Of a stretch of 57,038 nt of DNA, positions 16,530-25,871 are shown piece by piece; position 1 is the first letter of the stretch, and every line of letters begins with the position of its first letter. The DNA comes from Saprospiraceae bacterium. GTDB lineage: Bacteria; Bacteroidota; Bacteroidia; Chitinophagales; Saprospiraceae. The stretch covers positions 32,081 through 89,118 of the forward strand of contig JARGNR010000016.1 of NCBI GenBank assembly GCA_029212405.1, in the 5' to 3' direction. Position numbers and translations under genes: made by a program. Under the pieces are notes generated by a model. It had not been told where the DNA came from. It was given only the letters and a program-made list of their open reading frames with translations, and did no database searches.

Positions 16530-17888
16530 CTATATCGCTTGAAGGATATCATATTGCGTAAGAATATGTAAAGTACCCGTTTGATCTTTAGAAATCACCG
16601 CCTTAGTATCCTTACTCATATATCGATTGATTTCTCTGGCATTCATATCCATGTCTACGATAGGAAATGCATCTTCTAGAATTTCAGATACGTTTTTATC
16701 GGTATTGGTCAATGGATTATTTAGGATGAATTCTAGCAATGAACTCTCTGAAACACTTCCGATTATTTTCTCATCTTGCATGACCGGCAATTGAGAAATA
16801 TCGTTGATTTTCATCACATTCAATACTTCTTTTACCGTTTGGTCAGCTGTTACTGAGAAGAAGCTTTTGTCTTGTTTGGCGTCAATCAAGTCTTTTACTT
16901 TGAGGTCGGTATCGAGAAACCCTCTTTCTCTCATCCAATCATCATTGTATACTTTACCGATATATCTACTTCCATGATCGTGGAATATGATAACTACCAC
17001 ATCATCTTCAGTCAATTGATCTTTCATTTGGTGCAAACCAGCCATGGCAGATCCACAACTGTAGCCCAATAATATCCCTTCTTCTCTAGCCAATCTACGA
17101 GCCATTACTGCTCCATCTTTATCGGTTACTTTTTCGAAATGGTCGATGACAGAAAAATCAACGTTTTTTGGTAAAATATCTTCTCCAATCCCTTCTGTGA
17201 TATATGGATAGATTTCTTTCTCATCAAACTCACCCGTTTCATGGTACTTTTTAAATACGGAGCCATAGGTATCAACTCCCCAAATTTTTATATCAGGATT
17301 TTGCTCTTTTAAATACTTTGCTGTACCAGAAATGGTTCCTCCAGTTCCTACTCCAACAATGAGGTGGGTAAGTTTACCTTCAGTTTGCTCCCAAATTTCC
17401 GGACCTGTAGATTCATAATGAGCTACAGCATTGGAAGGATTATCGTATTGATTCAACCAAACAGAATTAGGTATTTCTTTGCTCAGTTTTTCTGCCACAC
17501 TATAGTAGGATCTTGGGTCTGTAGGCTCTACATTGGTCGGACAAACAATAACGTCTGCACCAACAGCTTTCAGCAGATCTATTTTTTCTTTGGATTGTTT
17601 GTCAGAGGTGGTGAATATGCATTTGTACCCTTTGACACAGGCTGCTAATGCGATTCCCATTCCAGTATTACCAGATGTACACTCTATGATTGTTCCACCA
17701 GGTTTGATTCTACCTTCTTTTTCAGCGTCCTCTACCATTTTTAGAGCCATCCGATCTTTGATAGAATGACCAGGATTAAATGTTTCTACTTTGGCAAGTA
17801 CTAGCGCAGGAATTCCGTTGGCTACTTTATTAAGTTTTACTAATGGCGTATTTCCAATAGTTTCCAGAATATTATTTTGATAATTCAT
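16530..17888 (-). CDS. PLP-dependent cystathionine beta-synthase-type enzyme with CBS domain pair
   Basis: 452 residues. The N-terminal ~320 residues are a fold-type II PLP enzyme of the cysteine synthase/cystathionine beta-synthase family: PLP Lys44 in NPGHSIKDRMA, the substrate loop ECTSGNTGMG, and the phosphate-binding GVGTGGTISGT. Residues ~335-452 are two CBS motifs (ISQLPVMQDEKIIGSVSES and the C-terminal partner), which usually bind adenosyl ligands. The length and CBS pair favour cystathionine beta-synthase over O-acetylserine sulfhydrylase, but activity cannot be separated from sequence alone. The minus-strand promoter region has TATCTTTG at 17927-17920, a good -7 element, without a clear -33. 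Confidence 0.85.
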   Translation of the reverse strand: MNYQNNILETIGNTPLVKLNKVANGIPALVLAKVETFNPGHSIKDRMALKMVEDAEKEGRIKPGGTIIECTSGNTGMGIALAACVKGYKCIFTTSDKQSKEKIDLLKAVGADVIVCPTNVEPTDPRSYYSVAEKLSKEIPNSVWLNQYDNPSNAVAHYESTGPEIWEQTEGKLTHLIVGVGTGGTISGTAKYLKEQNPDIKIWGVDTYGSVFKKYHETGEFDEKEIYPYITEGIGEDILPKNVDFSVIDHFEKVTDKDGAVMARRLAREEGILLGYSCGSAMAGLHQMKDQLTEDDVVVIIFHDHGSRYIGKVYNDDWMRERGFLDTDLKVKDLIDAKQDKSFFSVTADQTVKEVLNVMKINDISQLPVMQDEKIIGSVSESSLLEFILNNPLTNTDKNVSEILEDAFPIVDMDMNAREINRYMSKDTKAVISKDQTGTLHILTQYDILQAI

Positions 17889-18027
17889 CTTATACTTTGA
17901 GCTGATAAAATTTTATGGGGCAAAGATAGGTAATGCTCCAAACATTTGGCTAATTAATTTCAAATTAATACAACCGAAATATTAGAATAAATGTTGTGGC
18001 ACGGTGCTAAAAATTAATCAAGGGGAT

Positions 18028-18759
18028 TTACCATTTTCTTCTTGATAATGAGGTGAGTGTTGCCAATAGAAAGATAACAATCATTGATATGAAATACAAA
18101 ATATCTCTGCTATCCAATACTCCTCTACTTATAGAACTGTAGTGATAGTTGATTCCAATTTTGCTTATAAAAACGTGTAGACCTCCAGCAAATACGGGAA
18201 GTAATGACAAATAGGAAAATGCCCAGTGGAAAAAGAAACATAAAAATGCCCCTAAAATGAAAGCCACAATTTGATTGTCAGTGACACTGGATGCCCACAT
18301 TCCAATTGCAGTAAACACAGCAGATAAAAAAGCTAGACCAATATATGAACCGATTATTCCTCCAGTATCCAAGTTGCCGGGAGGGGAGCCCAATTGATAT
18401 ACACTGTAGTAATAAATCAAGGTAGGAAGGAGAGCAAAAAAGACCAATGTTAGGTTAGCAAAGTACTTACCTAAAACAATTTGCAAGTCAGTCAGCGGTT
18501 TGGTGGCCAAAAATTCTATGGTGCCCCTCTGGTTTTCCTCCGCAAATGATCGCATGGTAACGGCAGGAATAAGGAATAAGAAAACAAGTGGAGCTATACT
18601 GAATAATTGTTCAAGGGTAGCATAATTATAATCAAGAATGTTGGTCTCCGAAAATACCCACATGAAAAGACCGATCAAGATAAGAAATACAGCAATGACC
18701 ATATATCCAATCAAGGAACTGAAAAACGAAATGACTTCTTTTTTATATACACTAAGCAT
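18028..18759 (-). CDS. gldF: Gliding-motility ABC transporter permease GldF
   Basis: The frame is open back to 18801, but the ATG at 18759 (MLSVYKKEVISFFSS) is the expected GldF start, giving 243 residues. It overlaps the end of gldA by eight bases. Six hydrophobic segments, with NQRGTIEFLATKPL after the second, match the ABC-2 type permease GldF. GldF works with GldA (ATPase) and normally GldG in a transporter required for gliding in Flavobacterium johnsoniae. Here gldA directly precedes gldF, but no gldG follows: the next gene is the unrelated PLP lyase, 140 bases away. Confidence 0.9.
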   Translation of the reverse strand: MLSVYKKEVISFFSSLIGYMVIAVFLILIGLFMWVFSETNILDYNYATLEQLFSIAPLVFLFLIPAVTMRSFAEENQRGTIEFLATKPLTDLQIVLGKYFANLTLVFFALLPTLIYYYSVYQLGSPPGNLDTGGIIGSYIGLAFLSAVFTAIGMWASSVTDNQIVAFILGAFLCFFFHWAFSYLSLLPVFAGGLHVFISKIGINYHYSSISRGVLDSRDILYFISMIVIFLLATLTSLSRRKW

Positions 18760-19672
18760 GGGCATTCTCTTTTGTAAGTTGTTGGAAAACATCCTCAACA
18801 CTGATGTCTTCTTTTTTCATCTCAATTATTACCCAACCCAACTGAACTGCGGTTTTAAAAATGTCAGGACGAATGTCTTTTTTTGTGTCAGCACGAAGGA
18901 CAATTCCTTCTTTGCTTTTGATGACAGAATTGACACCTTTTATTTTTTTTAGCGGATTAATGTCAATGTTATTATTCGTTAGATTAATTGTGATTTCGTC
19001 TTCCCCTTTAATCCGATCTTGTAATTTTTCTATCGGGTCATCTGCTACCAACCTTCCATTGTTGATTATTATGACACGATCACACAATGCCTGCACTTCT
19101 TGCATGATGTGCGTACTTAGAATTACAGTTTTTTCTTTTCCAAGTTCTTTAATCAAGCTACGGATATCGACCAGTTGATTCATGTCCAACCCTGAAGTGG
19201 GCTCATCTAAAATTAAGACGTCTGGATTGTGAATCATGGCTTGAGCCAAGCCGACTCTTTGTTTATATCCTTTAGATAGGGCGCCTATAAGCTTATGTTG
19301 TTCTTTACCCAACCCAGTTTGCTCAATGAGGTCCTTAATCCGATTGGTTTTATTGTCTAAGTTGTGAATGCCTGCCACAAATTGAAGGTATTCTCGTACA
19401 TACATATCGTAATACAATGGATTACTTTCGGGTAGATAACCGATATGTTTTCTTACATCCAAAGGATTCTCTAAAATATCATATCCGCATACTTTTGCTG
19501 TCCCTGATGTAGGATTAAGGTAACAACTCACCATTTTCATAGTAGTGGATTTTCCAGCCCCATTGGGACCTAGAAAACCTAGGATATTTCCACCTTCAAC
19601 ATCAAAACTGAGGTTGTCCACTGCTTTTTGTGTGCCGTATTGTTTTGTTAAAGATTGTATTGAAAGTGACAT
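18752..19672 (-). CDS. gldA: Gliding-motility ABC transporter ATP-binding protein GldA
   Basis: 306 residues. Walker A GPNGAGKST at about 35-43, signature LSKGYKQRVGLAQA, Walker B VLILDEPTSGLD, and the C-terminal ~80-residue extension typical of GldA and related ABC-2 ATPases. It forms an operon with gldF, overlapping by eight bases. The promoter is visible at 19723-19692 on the minus strand: TTG, 21 bases, TAAATTTG. GldA/F are needed for gliding in flavobacteria, though homologues exist in non-gliding relatives. Confidence 0.9.
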   Translation of the reverse strand: MSLSIQSLTKQYGTQKAVDNLSFDVEGGNILGFLGPNGAGKSTTMKMVSCYLNPTSGTAKVCGYDILENPLDVRKHIGYLPESNPLYYDMYVREYLQFVAGIHNLDNKTNRIKDLIEQTGLGKEQHKLIGALSKGYKQRVGLAQAMIHNPDVLILDEPTSGLDMNQLVDIRSLIKELGKEKTVILSTHIMQEVQALCDRVIIINNGRLVADDPIEKLQDRIKGEDEITINLTNNNIDINPLKKIKGVNSVIKSKEGIVLRADTKKDIRPDIFKTAVQLGWVIIEMKKEDISVEDVFQQLTKENAHA

Positions 19673-19691
19673 AGGTTCGATTTCAGAATTG

Positions 19692-19723
19692 CAAATTTAC
19701 AGTATTAAACGATCATTTCCCAA
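19692..19723 (-). promoter_or_regulatory. Housekeeping promoter of gldA-gldF
   Basis: On the minus strand TTG (19723-19721), 21 bases, TAAATTTG (19699-19692), matching the Bacteroidota -33/-7 consensus. The start of transcription would be near 19685, about 12 bases before the gldA ATG. Confidence 0.75.
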
Positions 19724-19750
19724 AGGAGAGTGACTGATTAAGCGGACAAT

Positions 19751-21130
19751 TTATTGTAGAATTTTATCAATTTCATTTTTTATACCCTCAGCAAGCGACT
19801 TTGCCTTATCTGTGGTAGATGCTTCACTGTAAACTCTTATGATTGGTTCTGTATTGCTCTTACGCATATGAATCCATCCTTCCTCAAAGTCAATTTTTAA
19901 ACCATCCGTTGTATTGAGTTTTTCATCAGAATACACTTCTGCAATTTTTGTAAGTAAGTAATCTACATCAATGGCAGGCGTCAATTCTATTTTGTCTTTT
20001 ACAATGGTGTAGGAAGGATATCCTGCTTTAAGTTGAGACATAGATGAGTTGCTTTCGGCCAAAAGGTCCAGCATCAAGGCAATTCCTGCAAGTGCGTCTC
20101 TGCCAAAGTGCAAATCAGGCAAGATTACTCCGCCATTTCCTTCTCCACCGATGACTGCATTGGTTTCTTTCATGGCATTGACCACATTTACTTCGCCCAC
20201 TGCAGATGCTTTGTATTGCCCACCATGTTTTGAAGTAACATCGGCGAGTGCTCTTGTAGAGGAAAGATTGGAAACTGTATTTCCTTTTTTCTTCCCTAAA
20301 ATACTATCTGCTACAGCCACTAGCGTATATTCTTCTCCAAACATAGAACCATCTTCACTTACAAAAGCAAGTCGATCAACATCAGGATCTATGGATATTC
20401 CTACATCTGCGTTCAGTTCGACTACTTTTTGTGATAGTTCCAAAAGATGTTCTGGTCTCGGTTCTGGGTTGTGGGCAAAAATCCCGGTAATTTCTTCATT
20501 GATAAGGTGTACCGTACATCCTAAACGTTCTAATAATGGAGGCACACTGATGGCACCGGTACTATTAATACAGTCTACTACTACAGTAAACGACTTGGAT
20601 TGTATAGCTGGAATATTGACATAAGGCAGGTCCAGAATCATATCGATATGTTTCTCGATATATGAATTGTCGGATGTTAATGTACCTAATTCGTCAACGT
20701 TTGCAAAATCCAACTGCTTTTCAGAGATGTAGTTGAGAATTTCTTCTCCATCCTGAGCGGAGATGAATTCTCCTTTTGCATTTAAGAATTTAAGTGCATT
20801 CCATTGTTTTGGATTATGGCTGGCCGTAAATATAATGCCCCCTGAAGCATTTTCTTGTGTAACAGCAATTTCTACTGTAGGAGTAGTGCTCAAGTCTAGA
20901 TTCACGACATCGATACCCATGGATAATAGGGTATTGATGGCTAATTCACTTACAATTTTCCCTGTTATACGACCATCTCTCCCTACTACAACTTTGGGTT
21001 GTGCACTTCTTTTTTTTATCCACAAGCCATAACCTGCTGTGCATTCAACGATATCTATGGGAGTTAAATTCGCACCTGGTTTTCCTCCAATGGTTCCACG
21101 AATTCCGGAAATTGATTTAATTAATGTCAA
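19751..21130 (-). CDS. glmM: Phosphoglucosamine mutase (alpha-D-phosphohexomutase family)
   Basis: 459 residues. Active-site Ser104 lies in FTASHNP, metal loop SIDPDVDRLAF, sugar-binding GGEGNGG and phosphate-binding MRKSNTEPIIRVYSE near the C-terminus: all four motifs of the phosphohexomutase family are intact. In Bacteroidota this length and order are annotated as GlmM, which makes glucosamine-1-phosphate for peptidoglycan and LPS; a phosphomannomutase or phosphoglucomutase activity cannot be excluded. The promoter is clear at 21192-21162. The gene is followed by gldA on the same strand, but gldA has its own promoter. Confidence 0.85.
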   Translation of the reverse strand: MTLIKSISGIRGTIGGKPGANLTPIDIVECTAGYGLWIKKRSAQPKVVVGRDGRITGKIVSELAINTLLSMGIDVVNLDLSTTPTVEIAVTQENASGGIIFTASHNPKQWNALKFLNAKGEFISAQDGEEILNYISEKQLDFANVDELGTLTSDNSYIEKHIDMILDLPYVNIPAIQSKSFTVVVDCINSTGAISVPPLLERLGCTVHLINEEITGIFAHNPEPRPEHLLELSQKVVELNADVGISIDPDVDRLAFVSEDGSMFGEEYTLVAVADSILGKKKGNTVSNLSSTRALADVTSKHGGQYKASAVGEVNVVNAMKETNAVIGGEGNGGVILPDLHFGRDALAGIALMLDLLAESNSSMSQLKAGYPSYTIVKDKIELTPAIDVDYLLTKIAEVYSDEKLNTTDGLKIDFEEGWIHMRKSNTEPIIRVYSEASTTDKAKSLAEGIKNEIDKILQ

Positions 21131-21161
21131 AATTGAATTGTCTTTAGTGAATAAATTTTTG

Positions 21162-21192
21162 CAAAACTAATGAATGAAATTAGTTTGCACAA
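21162..21192 (-). promoter_or_regulatory. Housekeeping promoter of glmM
   Basis: On the minus strand TTG (21192-21190), 20 bases, TAGTTTTG (21169-21162). Transcription would begin near 21155, about 25 bases before the ATG at 21130. Confidence 0.75.
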
Positions 21193-21223
21193 TTTTGGGA
21201 GAGTCTTAAACTGTATTTTGAGT

Positions 21224-21640
21224 TTAGGATAAGAATCGTTCTTGAAGGATTTGCCAAAATTTCATTTTTTTAGCTTTATCTTCATTCATTGCACGAAGGC
21301 TATCGGTCAACAAAACTGAAAAATTTTCCATCTTATATAAAAAGTAAGGGGATGCCTGAATAGAAAAACCTATGGAATCAGGTTCTATTCCCATTAAAAT
21401 AACGGTATGAATAGTATTTTCTGAGAGCAAAGAATTAACATCGGTAAAGCCTTCCTTTTGGGAAACGATAATCACATCATTATTCATATCATATTTGATT
21501 GCTTTTACCAACCCTTCTAAAGTGTTCTGATTTTCGATTTTGTCTTCTTCTCTTATTACAATCAGAAGGCCTTTTTGTCCCAAACCTTCTATTTTTGAGC
21601 TGATATCTGACTCTGGGATACGATATATTTTACTTTTCAT
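21224..21640 (-). CDS. Small protein resembling DNA polymerase III psi subunit (HolD-like), tentative
   Basis: 138 residues, soluble, no signal peptide. The predicted alternation of strands and helices (GLLIVIREE, NDVIIVSQK, HTVILMGIEP) suggests a Rossmann-like alpha/beta fold. The C-terminal block L-L-T-D-S-L-R-A-M-N-E-D-K-A-K-K-M-K-F-W-Q resembles, from memory, the end of Escherichia coli HolD (ALTDLRANPTARAALWQQI). That similarity is the only clue and could be coincidental. The gene lies between glmM and ilvE, on the minus strand, with its own upstream region. If not HolD-like it remains a conserved hypothetical. Confidence 0.5.
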   Translation of the reverse strand: MKSKIYRIPESDISSKIEGLGQKGLLIVIREEDKIENQNTLEGLVKAIKYDMNNDVIIVSQKEGFTDVNSLLSENTIHTVILMGIEPDSIGFSIQASPYFLYKMENFSVLLTDSLRAMNEDKAKKMKFWQILQERFLS

Positions 21641-21746
21641 ATTTGAGTTTGTCCAAATATTATTTGGTATGTTGTAATTATTGAAGTAAAATTAATAAAT
21701 TATTTGTGTATTTGTCTGATATATAAAATTTTATAAGAAAATGTCG

Positions 21747-21839
21747 TATATTTGTGGTGTGGAAATAGACTATAATTTTCAATCCACAAGGAGTAAAACT
21801 TCATAATTCTTTTTATTCAAAATGGAGTTTTCAATCCAC
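21747..21839 (+). promoter_or_regulatory. ilvE upstream region: -7 element and repeated TTTTCAATCCAC boxes
   Basis: TATATTTG at 21747-21754 matches the -7 consensus; a -33 element is not clear. The 12-base box TTTTCAATCCAC occurs at 21776-21787 and again at 21828-21839, 52 bases apart, and the partly complementary GTGGTGTGGAAA lies at 21754-21765. The transcript would have a leader of about 130 bases before ilvE. The boxes could be operator sites or arms of competing hairpins. Confidence 0.45.
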
Positions 21840-21892
21840 CACGTTCATTTTCAGTTTGTACTTGTTTTTATTATTAAAAAAACCTAATCGAT

Positions 21893-22963
21893 ATGAATAA
21901 ATTAAAGATCACAAAAGTTGAAAACTCTGCGGCCTCTTCAGTAGATTTTAATAATATTCCTTTTGGAAAGATATTTACAGATCATATGTATGTAGCAGAT
22001 TATATTGATGGTGAATGGACCAACATGGAGATCGTACCACTAGAAAATCTATCTATACATCCTGGTAATCTAGCTTGGCATTATGGTCAATCTATCTTTG
22101 AAGGAATGAAAGCAACTCGAGATGCAGCAGGAACTCCTCTTTTATTCAGACCAGAAGAACATGTATATCGGTTAAATGCGTCTGCCAGAAGAATGTGTAT
22201 GCCAGAATTTCCAAAGGAAGCTTTTTTAGAAGCAGTACACACTTTAGTTCGATTAGAAAAAGACTGGATTCCTCCACAAGAGGGTAGTGCATTATACATT
22301 CGTCCTTTTATGATTGCTATGGATAGTGCTTTAGGCGTGCGACCTTCTGACACCTACAAATTTATGATTTGTACTTTGCCAGTAGGTCCTTATTATCCAA
22401 AGCCAGTAAAGTTGAAAGCAGAAGAGACTTATATTAGAGCTGCAATGGGTGGTGTTGGTGAAGCGAAAACTGCTGGAAATTATGCAGCCAGTTTATACCC
22501 CGCCAAATTAGCTAAAGCTGAAGGATACGACCAAATTATGTGGTTGGATGCGAATGAGTTTAAATACATTCAGGAAGTGGGTACGATGAATATTTTCTTT
22601 GTTATTGGTGATGAAGTAATAACACCTATAACGGAAGGAACAATTTTAAAAGGTATAACAAGAAAGACCATCATTGAGTTGCTCAAAGACAAAGGATATA
22701 ATGTGGTTGAGCGTAGATTGTCCATCGATGAAGTAGTAGAAGCTGCTGATCGAGGCGATTTAAAAGAGGTTTTTGGTACTGGAACAGCTGCTGTAATTGC
22801 ATTGGTTGACGAGATTAAATATAGAGACAAGGTGATGTACTTGGACCCTTCAAAATTTGAAGTAGCTCCTTATGCTAAAAATACGATCAATGGTTTGAGA
22901 AATAGGACCATTGAAGATGCAAAAGGATGGGTTGTAGAAGCAGGTGCAACTGTTGAAGCATAA
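21893..22963 (+). CDS. ilvE: Branched-chain amino acid aminotransferase
   Basis: 356 residues, PLP fold-type IV. The PLP lysine is Lys192 in GEAKTAGNYAASL; other family blocks are the GQSIFEGMKA region, ALYIRPFMIA, EVGTMNIFFV and ITPxxxG-T-I-L-K-G-I-T-R. The length and the order of blocks match the BCAT of Bacteroidota. It catalyses the last step of leucine, isoleucine and valine synthesis, and the first of their breakdown. mqnE follows after 62 bases on the same strand. The leader region carries a repeated box that may regulate expression. Confidence 0.93.
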   Translation: MNKLKITKVENSAASSVDFNNIPFGKIFTDHMYVADYIDGEWTNMEIVPLENLSIHPGNLAWHYGQSIFEGMKATRDAAGTPLLFRPEEHVYRLNASARRMCMPEFPKEAFLEAVHTLVRLEKDWIPPQEGSALYIRPFMIAMDSALGVRPSDTYKFMICTLPVGPYYPKPVKLKAEETYIRAAMGGVGEAKTAGNYAASLYPAKLAKAEGYDQIMWLDANEFKYIQEVGTMNIFFVIGDEVITPITEGTILKGITRKTIIELLKDKGYNVVERRLSIDEVVEAADRGDLKEVFGTGTAAVIALVDEIKYRDKVMYLDPSKFEVAPYAKNTINGLRNRTIEDAKGWVVEAGATVEA

Positions 22964-23025
22964 ATGTTTCATTTTATTGATCTCTTTCCTCATTTTTGTG
23001 TTGTATACCTAGTAAATAAAAAGAA

Positions 23026-24225
23026 ATGGAAAGCGGAAGTAAATTGGATGTATTAATAAATAGTAAAGCAACGGATTCTGAGATCGCCTCAATAGCAGAA
23101 AAAGTTAAAAATGGAGATCGGATAACAGATGAAGATTGCTTGATACTTTTTGAAAAAGCGGATCTGCCTAGTCTTGGCATTATGGCGAATACCATCCGTG
23201 AAGCAAAGCACGGAGATACCGTTTATTTCAATCGAAATTTTCATATGGAACCTACCAACGTATGTCTATATACGTGTTCGTTCTGCTCTTATTCTCGATT
23301 AATCAAGAAAAGATCTGAAGGTTGGGAATACTCCATTGATGATATGATGGACATTGTTAAAAAATATGACGATGAGCCAGTAACAGAGGTGCATATAGTG
23401 GGTGGAGTACTTCCTCAATATGATGTTCCGTTTTATGAAGAACTTTTCAAGACTATAAAGTCTCATCGACCTGAATTACATGTGAAGGCGCTGACTCCAG
23501 TAGAATATCACTATATCTTTAAAAAAGCTAAAATTAGCTATGAAGAGGGGATGAAAAGAATGGAAGAAGCAGGTTTGGACTCCATGCCAGGAGGAGGTGC
23601 AGAAATATTCCATCCAGAAATCAGAGATCAAATAGCCGGAGGAAAATGTAGTGGCGATCAGTGGTTGAGAATACACGAGATTTGGCATGAATTGGGGCAC
23701 AGATCCAATGCGACCATGTTGTATGGGCACATCGAAGAATTCAAACACAGAGTACACCACATGAGTGAGTTGAGAAAATTGCAAGATAAAACGGGTGGTT
23801 TTCAAACTTTTATTCCATTGAAATTCAGAAATAAGGGCAATGAAATGTCCCATGTACCAGAATCTACCGTGGTAGAAGATCTTAGAAATTACGCGATCTC
23901 AAGAATTTATTTAGACAATTTTGATCACATAAAAGCCTATTGGCCGATGATTGGGAGGGATACCGCTCAATTGTCACTCGCTTTTGGGGTAGATGATTTG
24001 GACGGAACAATTGATGATACTACAAAGATTTATTCTATGGCAGGATCTGAAGAACAAAATCCCTCGTTGACCACCAAACAGCTGGTTCAAATGATCCGAA
24101 GAGTGGGCAGAAATGCCATCGAAAGAGACACGCTTTATAATGTGGTGAATGATTTCACTGATCATGTTTTTGAAGATGATAATTTGTACAAAGGCTACTT
24201 ATCGCTTCCTGTGGTAAGCAACTAA
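23026..24225 (+). CDS. mqnE: Aminofutalosine synthase (radical SAM)
   Basis: 399 residues. The radical SAM cluster motif CxxxCxxC is C80-L-Y-T-C84-S-F-C87. PGGGAEIFHPEIRDQI and HIVGGVLPQYDVPFYEEL are blocks of the MqnE/MqnC family; the PGGGAEIF form and length fit MqnE, which joins chorismate-derived 3-enolpyruvyl-benzoate and SAM-activated adenosine chemistry to make aminofutalosine. It implies menaquinone synthesis by the futalosine route. A UbiA-family prenyltransferase at 32161 may act later in the same pathway; the remaining mqn genes are not in the window. Confidence 0.9.
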   Translation: MESGSKLDVLINSKATDSEIASIAEKVKNGDRITDEDCLILFEKADLPSLGIMANTIREAKHGDTVYFNRNFHMEPTNVCLYTCSFCSYSRLIKKRSEGWEYSIDDMMDIVKKYDDEPVTEVHIVGGVLPQYDVPFYEELFKTIKSHRPELHVKALTPVEYHYIFKKAKISYEEGMKRMEEAGLDSMPGGGAEIFHPEIRDQIAGGKCSGDQWLRIHEIWHELGHRSNATMLYGHIEEFKHRVHHMSELRKLQDKTGGFQTFIPLKFRNKGNEMSHVPESTVVEDLRNYAISRIYLDNFDHIKAYWPMIGRDTAQLSLAFGVDDLDGTIDDTTKIYSMAGSEEQNPSLTTKQLVQMIRRVGRNAIERDTLYNVVNDFTDHVFEDDNLYKGYLSLPVVSN

Positions 24226-24323
24226 TTGCGATTTTTGTATTGATTATATTATTGTAAAAGCAATTTGGGTGTACGTTTTTTAGTTTATGATATAATTCAG
24301 TAAACTATCGCAATCCTTTACGT

Positions 24324-25073
24324 GTGAAATTAACCTTGTTGATATTTTCAATTATTTTATTCATTAATCCATTCACAAAGGAGGTTGTTGCTCAGGATCG
24401 GTTTGAATTGGCTAAAGTTTGTGTGAATATATTAGCGGATGCTGATCGACAATTTGCAGCAAAAGATACGATTGCCGCGATTCAATTATTAGAGAAAGTG
24501 ATCGCGCTGAATGATGAACCATCTCCTCTTTATCTTCCTGGAACTATCAATTCCAGCCTTTTTCGGACCGTTCATCAAAGTTCATTTCATGCAGACCTAT
24601 GCTTGATTATTGCTAACTTATCTATTCAATTGAAAGAAGAAAAGAGAGCACATCATTACTTGATGTTGGCGAATACTACATTCTTGCCTAGATATGGCTG
24701 TTTCAATGGCGTGCTGATGTACAAAACAAAACTGGCCATTCATTTTGCAGAATATTACTTGTTGATCAATGAGGAGGAAAAGGCAATAGTCCAATTGTTA
24801 GAAAATTTCATGAACAATGAAAGTTATGATATGAAAGCAACTATTCTGTTGAATTCTATATTATTGAAATCCTACACTCAGAAAGATATTCAAGATGAAA
24901 TTGAACGTGGACTACAAAGTATGGTCTACGTCAATCAAGCGGAAGGCTATTCGGATGTTGTACAAATGACATTTTTTGACCATAGCATTAATAGGTATGC
25001 ATATGGAGATTTAGAAGATGTCCGTAAAATTTTTCGAAATAACCGATGTGTGAAATTTCTGTGTAAAAATTAA
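24324..25073 (+). CDS. Exported hypothetical protein
   Basis: 249 residues, starting at a GTG (24324) with a signal peptide (MKLTLLIFSIILFINPFTKEVVAQ). The remainder is mostly helical, with TPR-like spacing (AIQLLEKVIALNDEP, HYLMLANTTFLP, EKAIVQLLENFMN), so a scaffold role is possible. No enzyme motif was seen. It precedes another exported hypothetical gene by 50 bases, so the two could be co-transcribed. The product is predicted to be periplasmic or secreted. Confidence 0.6.
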   Translation: MKLTLLIFSIILFINPFTKEVVAQDRFELAKVCVNILADADRQFAAKDTIAAIQLLEKVIALNDEPSPLYLPGTINSSLFRTVHQSSFHADLCLIIANLSIQLKEEKRAHHYLMLANTTFLPRYGCFNGVLMYKTKLAIHFAEYYLLINEEEKAIVQLLENFMNNESYDMKATILLNSILLKSYTQKDIQDEIERGLQSMVYVNQAEGYSDVVQMTFFDHSINRYAYGDLEDVRKIFRNNRCVKFLCKN

Positions 25074-25123
25074 AGAGTGGTATTAAAATGACGTTGAAAT
25101 AGTAAGGAATAAATGATGCAATT

Positions 25124-25774
25124 ATGATTCGATTTAAATGCTGTTTTCAAATTTGTCTACTGCTTGTAGGGCTTCAACTATCGGCACAAGAGAAATTTGC
25201 AGTATTAGAAGTAGATTCAGTATTGTACGAGCATAATAAAACGTTTACTTTTGGTGTGAATGGAGTATTTGTTCCAAAATTCACAAAAAAGATTCAGATA
25301 CCTTTATCTGAAGAGGGATTTGATACGATACTCTTTTCTAGAACCCAACCAAACAAATATCCCTTAGTAACAAAATTCAAGGAAGGAGAGATCTATCAAT
25401 TGCGTTCTAATACTTGTAGTTTATATACACTGCAACCCAAAAAGAATCCGCTGCAAGGAATGATTCGTTTCAGTATTGAAAATAAAACCAATGAGGAGTT
25501 TTATGTAGGGACAGAATACCTGAGAAAAGTAAGTAGCAAGCAAATCGATGATTTTTACTATTCTCCTCCATCAGCTATGTGTCCATTTTCATATAAGAAA
25601 ATTCGGATTAATTTACCAGAAGATTCACTTTTGAATGCTGTAAATTTTCATTTTTTACATGGTGAATTATTGGATGTTGGTTATAATTCCAATAGTCAAA
25701 AGATGACTGTGAAATTGGTTGGATATGTGAAGAGCAAAAAAGACTACAACTATTATTATGATGCTGATAATTGA
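25124..25774 (+). CDS. Exported hypothetical protein
   Basis: 216 residues with a signal peptide (MIRFKCCFQICLLLVGLQLSAQ). The rest looks beta-rich: EKFAVLEVDSVLYEHNKTFTF, FEVP-like stretches and NPLQGMIRFSIENKTNEEFYVG. No T9SS sorting domain and no catalytic motif. It follows the helical exported protein by 50 bases on the same strand. Function unknown. Confidence 0.6.
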   Translation: MIRFKCCFQICLLLVGLQLSAQEKFAVLEVDSVLYEHNKTFTFGVNGVFVPKFTKKIQIPLSEEGFDTILFSRTQPNKYPLVTKFKEGEIYQLRSNTCSLYTLQPKKNPLQGMIRFSIENKTNEEFYVGTEYLRKVSSKQIDDFYYSPPSAMCPFSYKKIRINLPEDSLLNAVNFHFLHGELLDVGYNSNSQKMTVKLVGYVKSKKDYNYYYDADN

Positions 25775-25871
25775 TTGTAATAATTATTTGAATCACGATG
25801 GTGCACATAGATTTACGCTCATTCGATCGGTTTAAAGCTGGTTTATATTCCAATACTCCATCAAATTTGTC

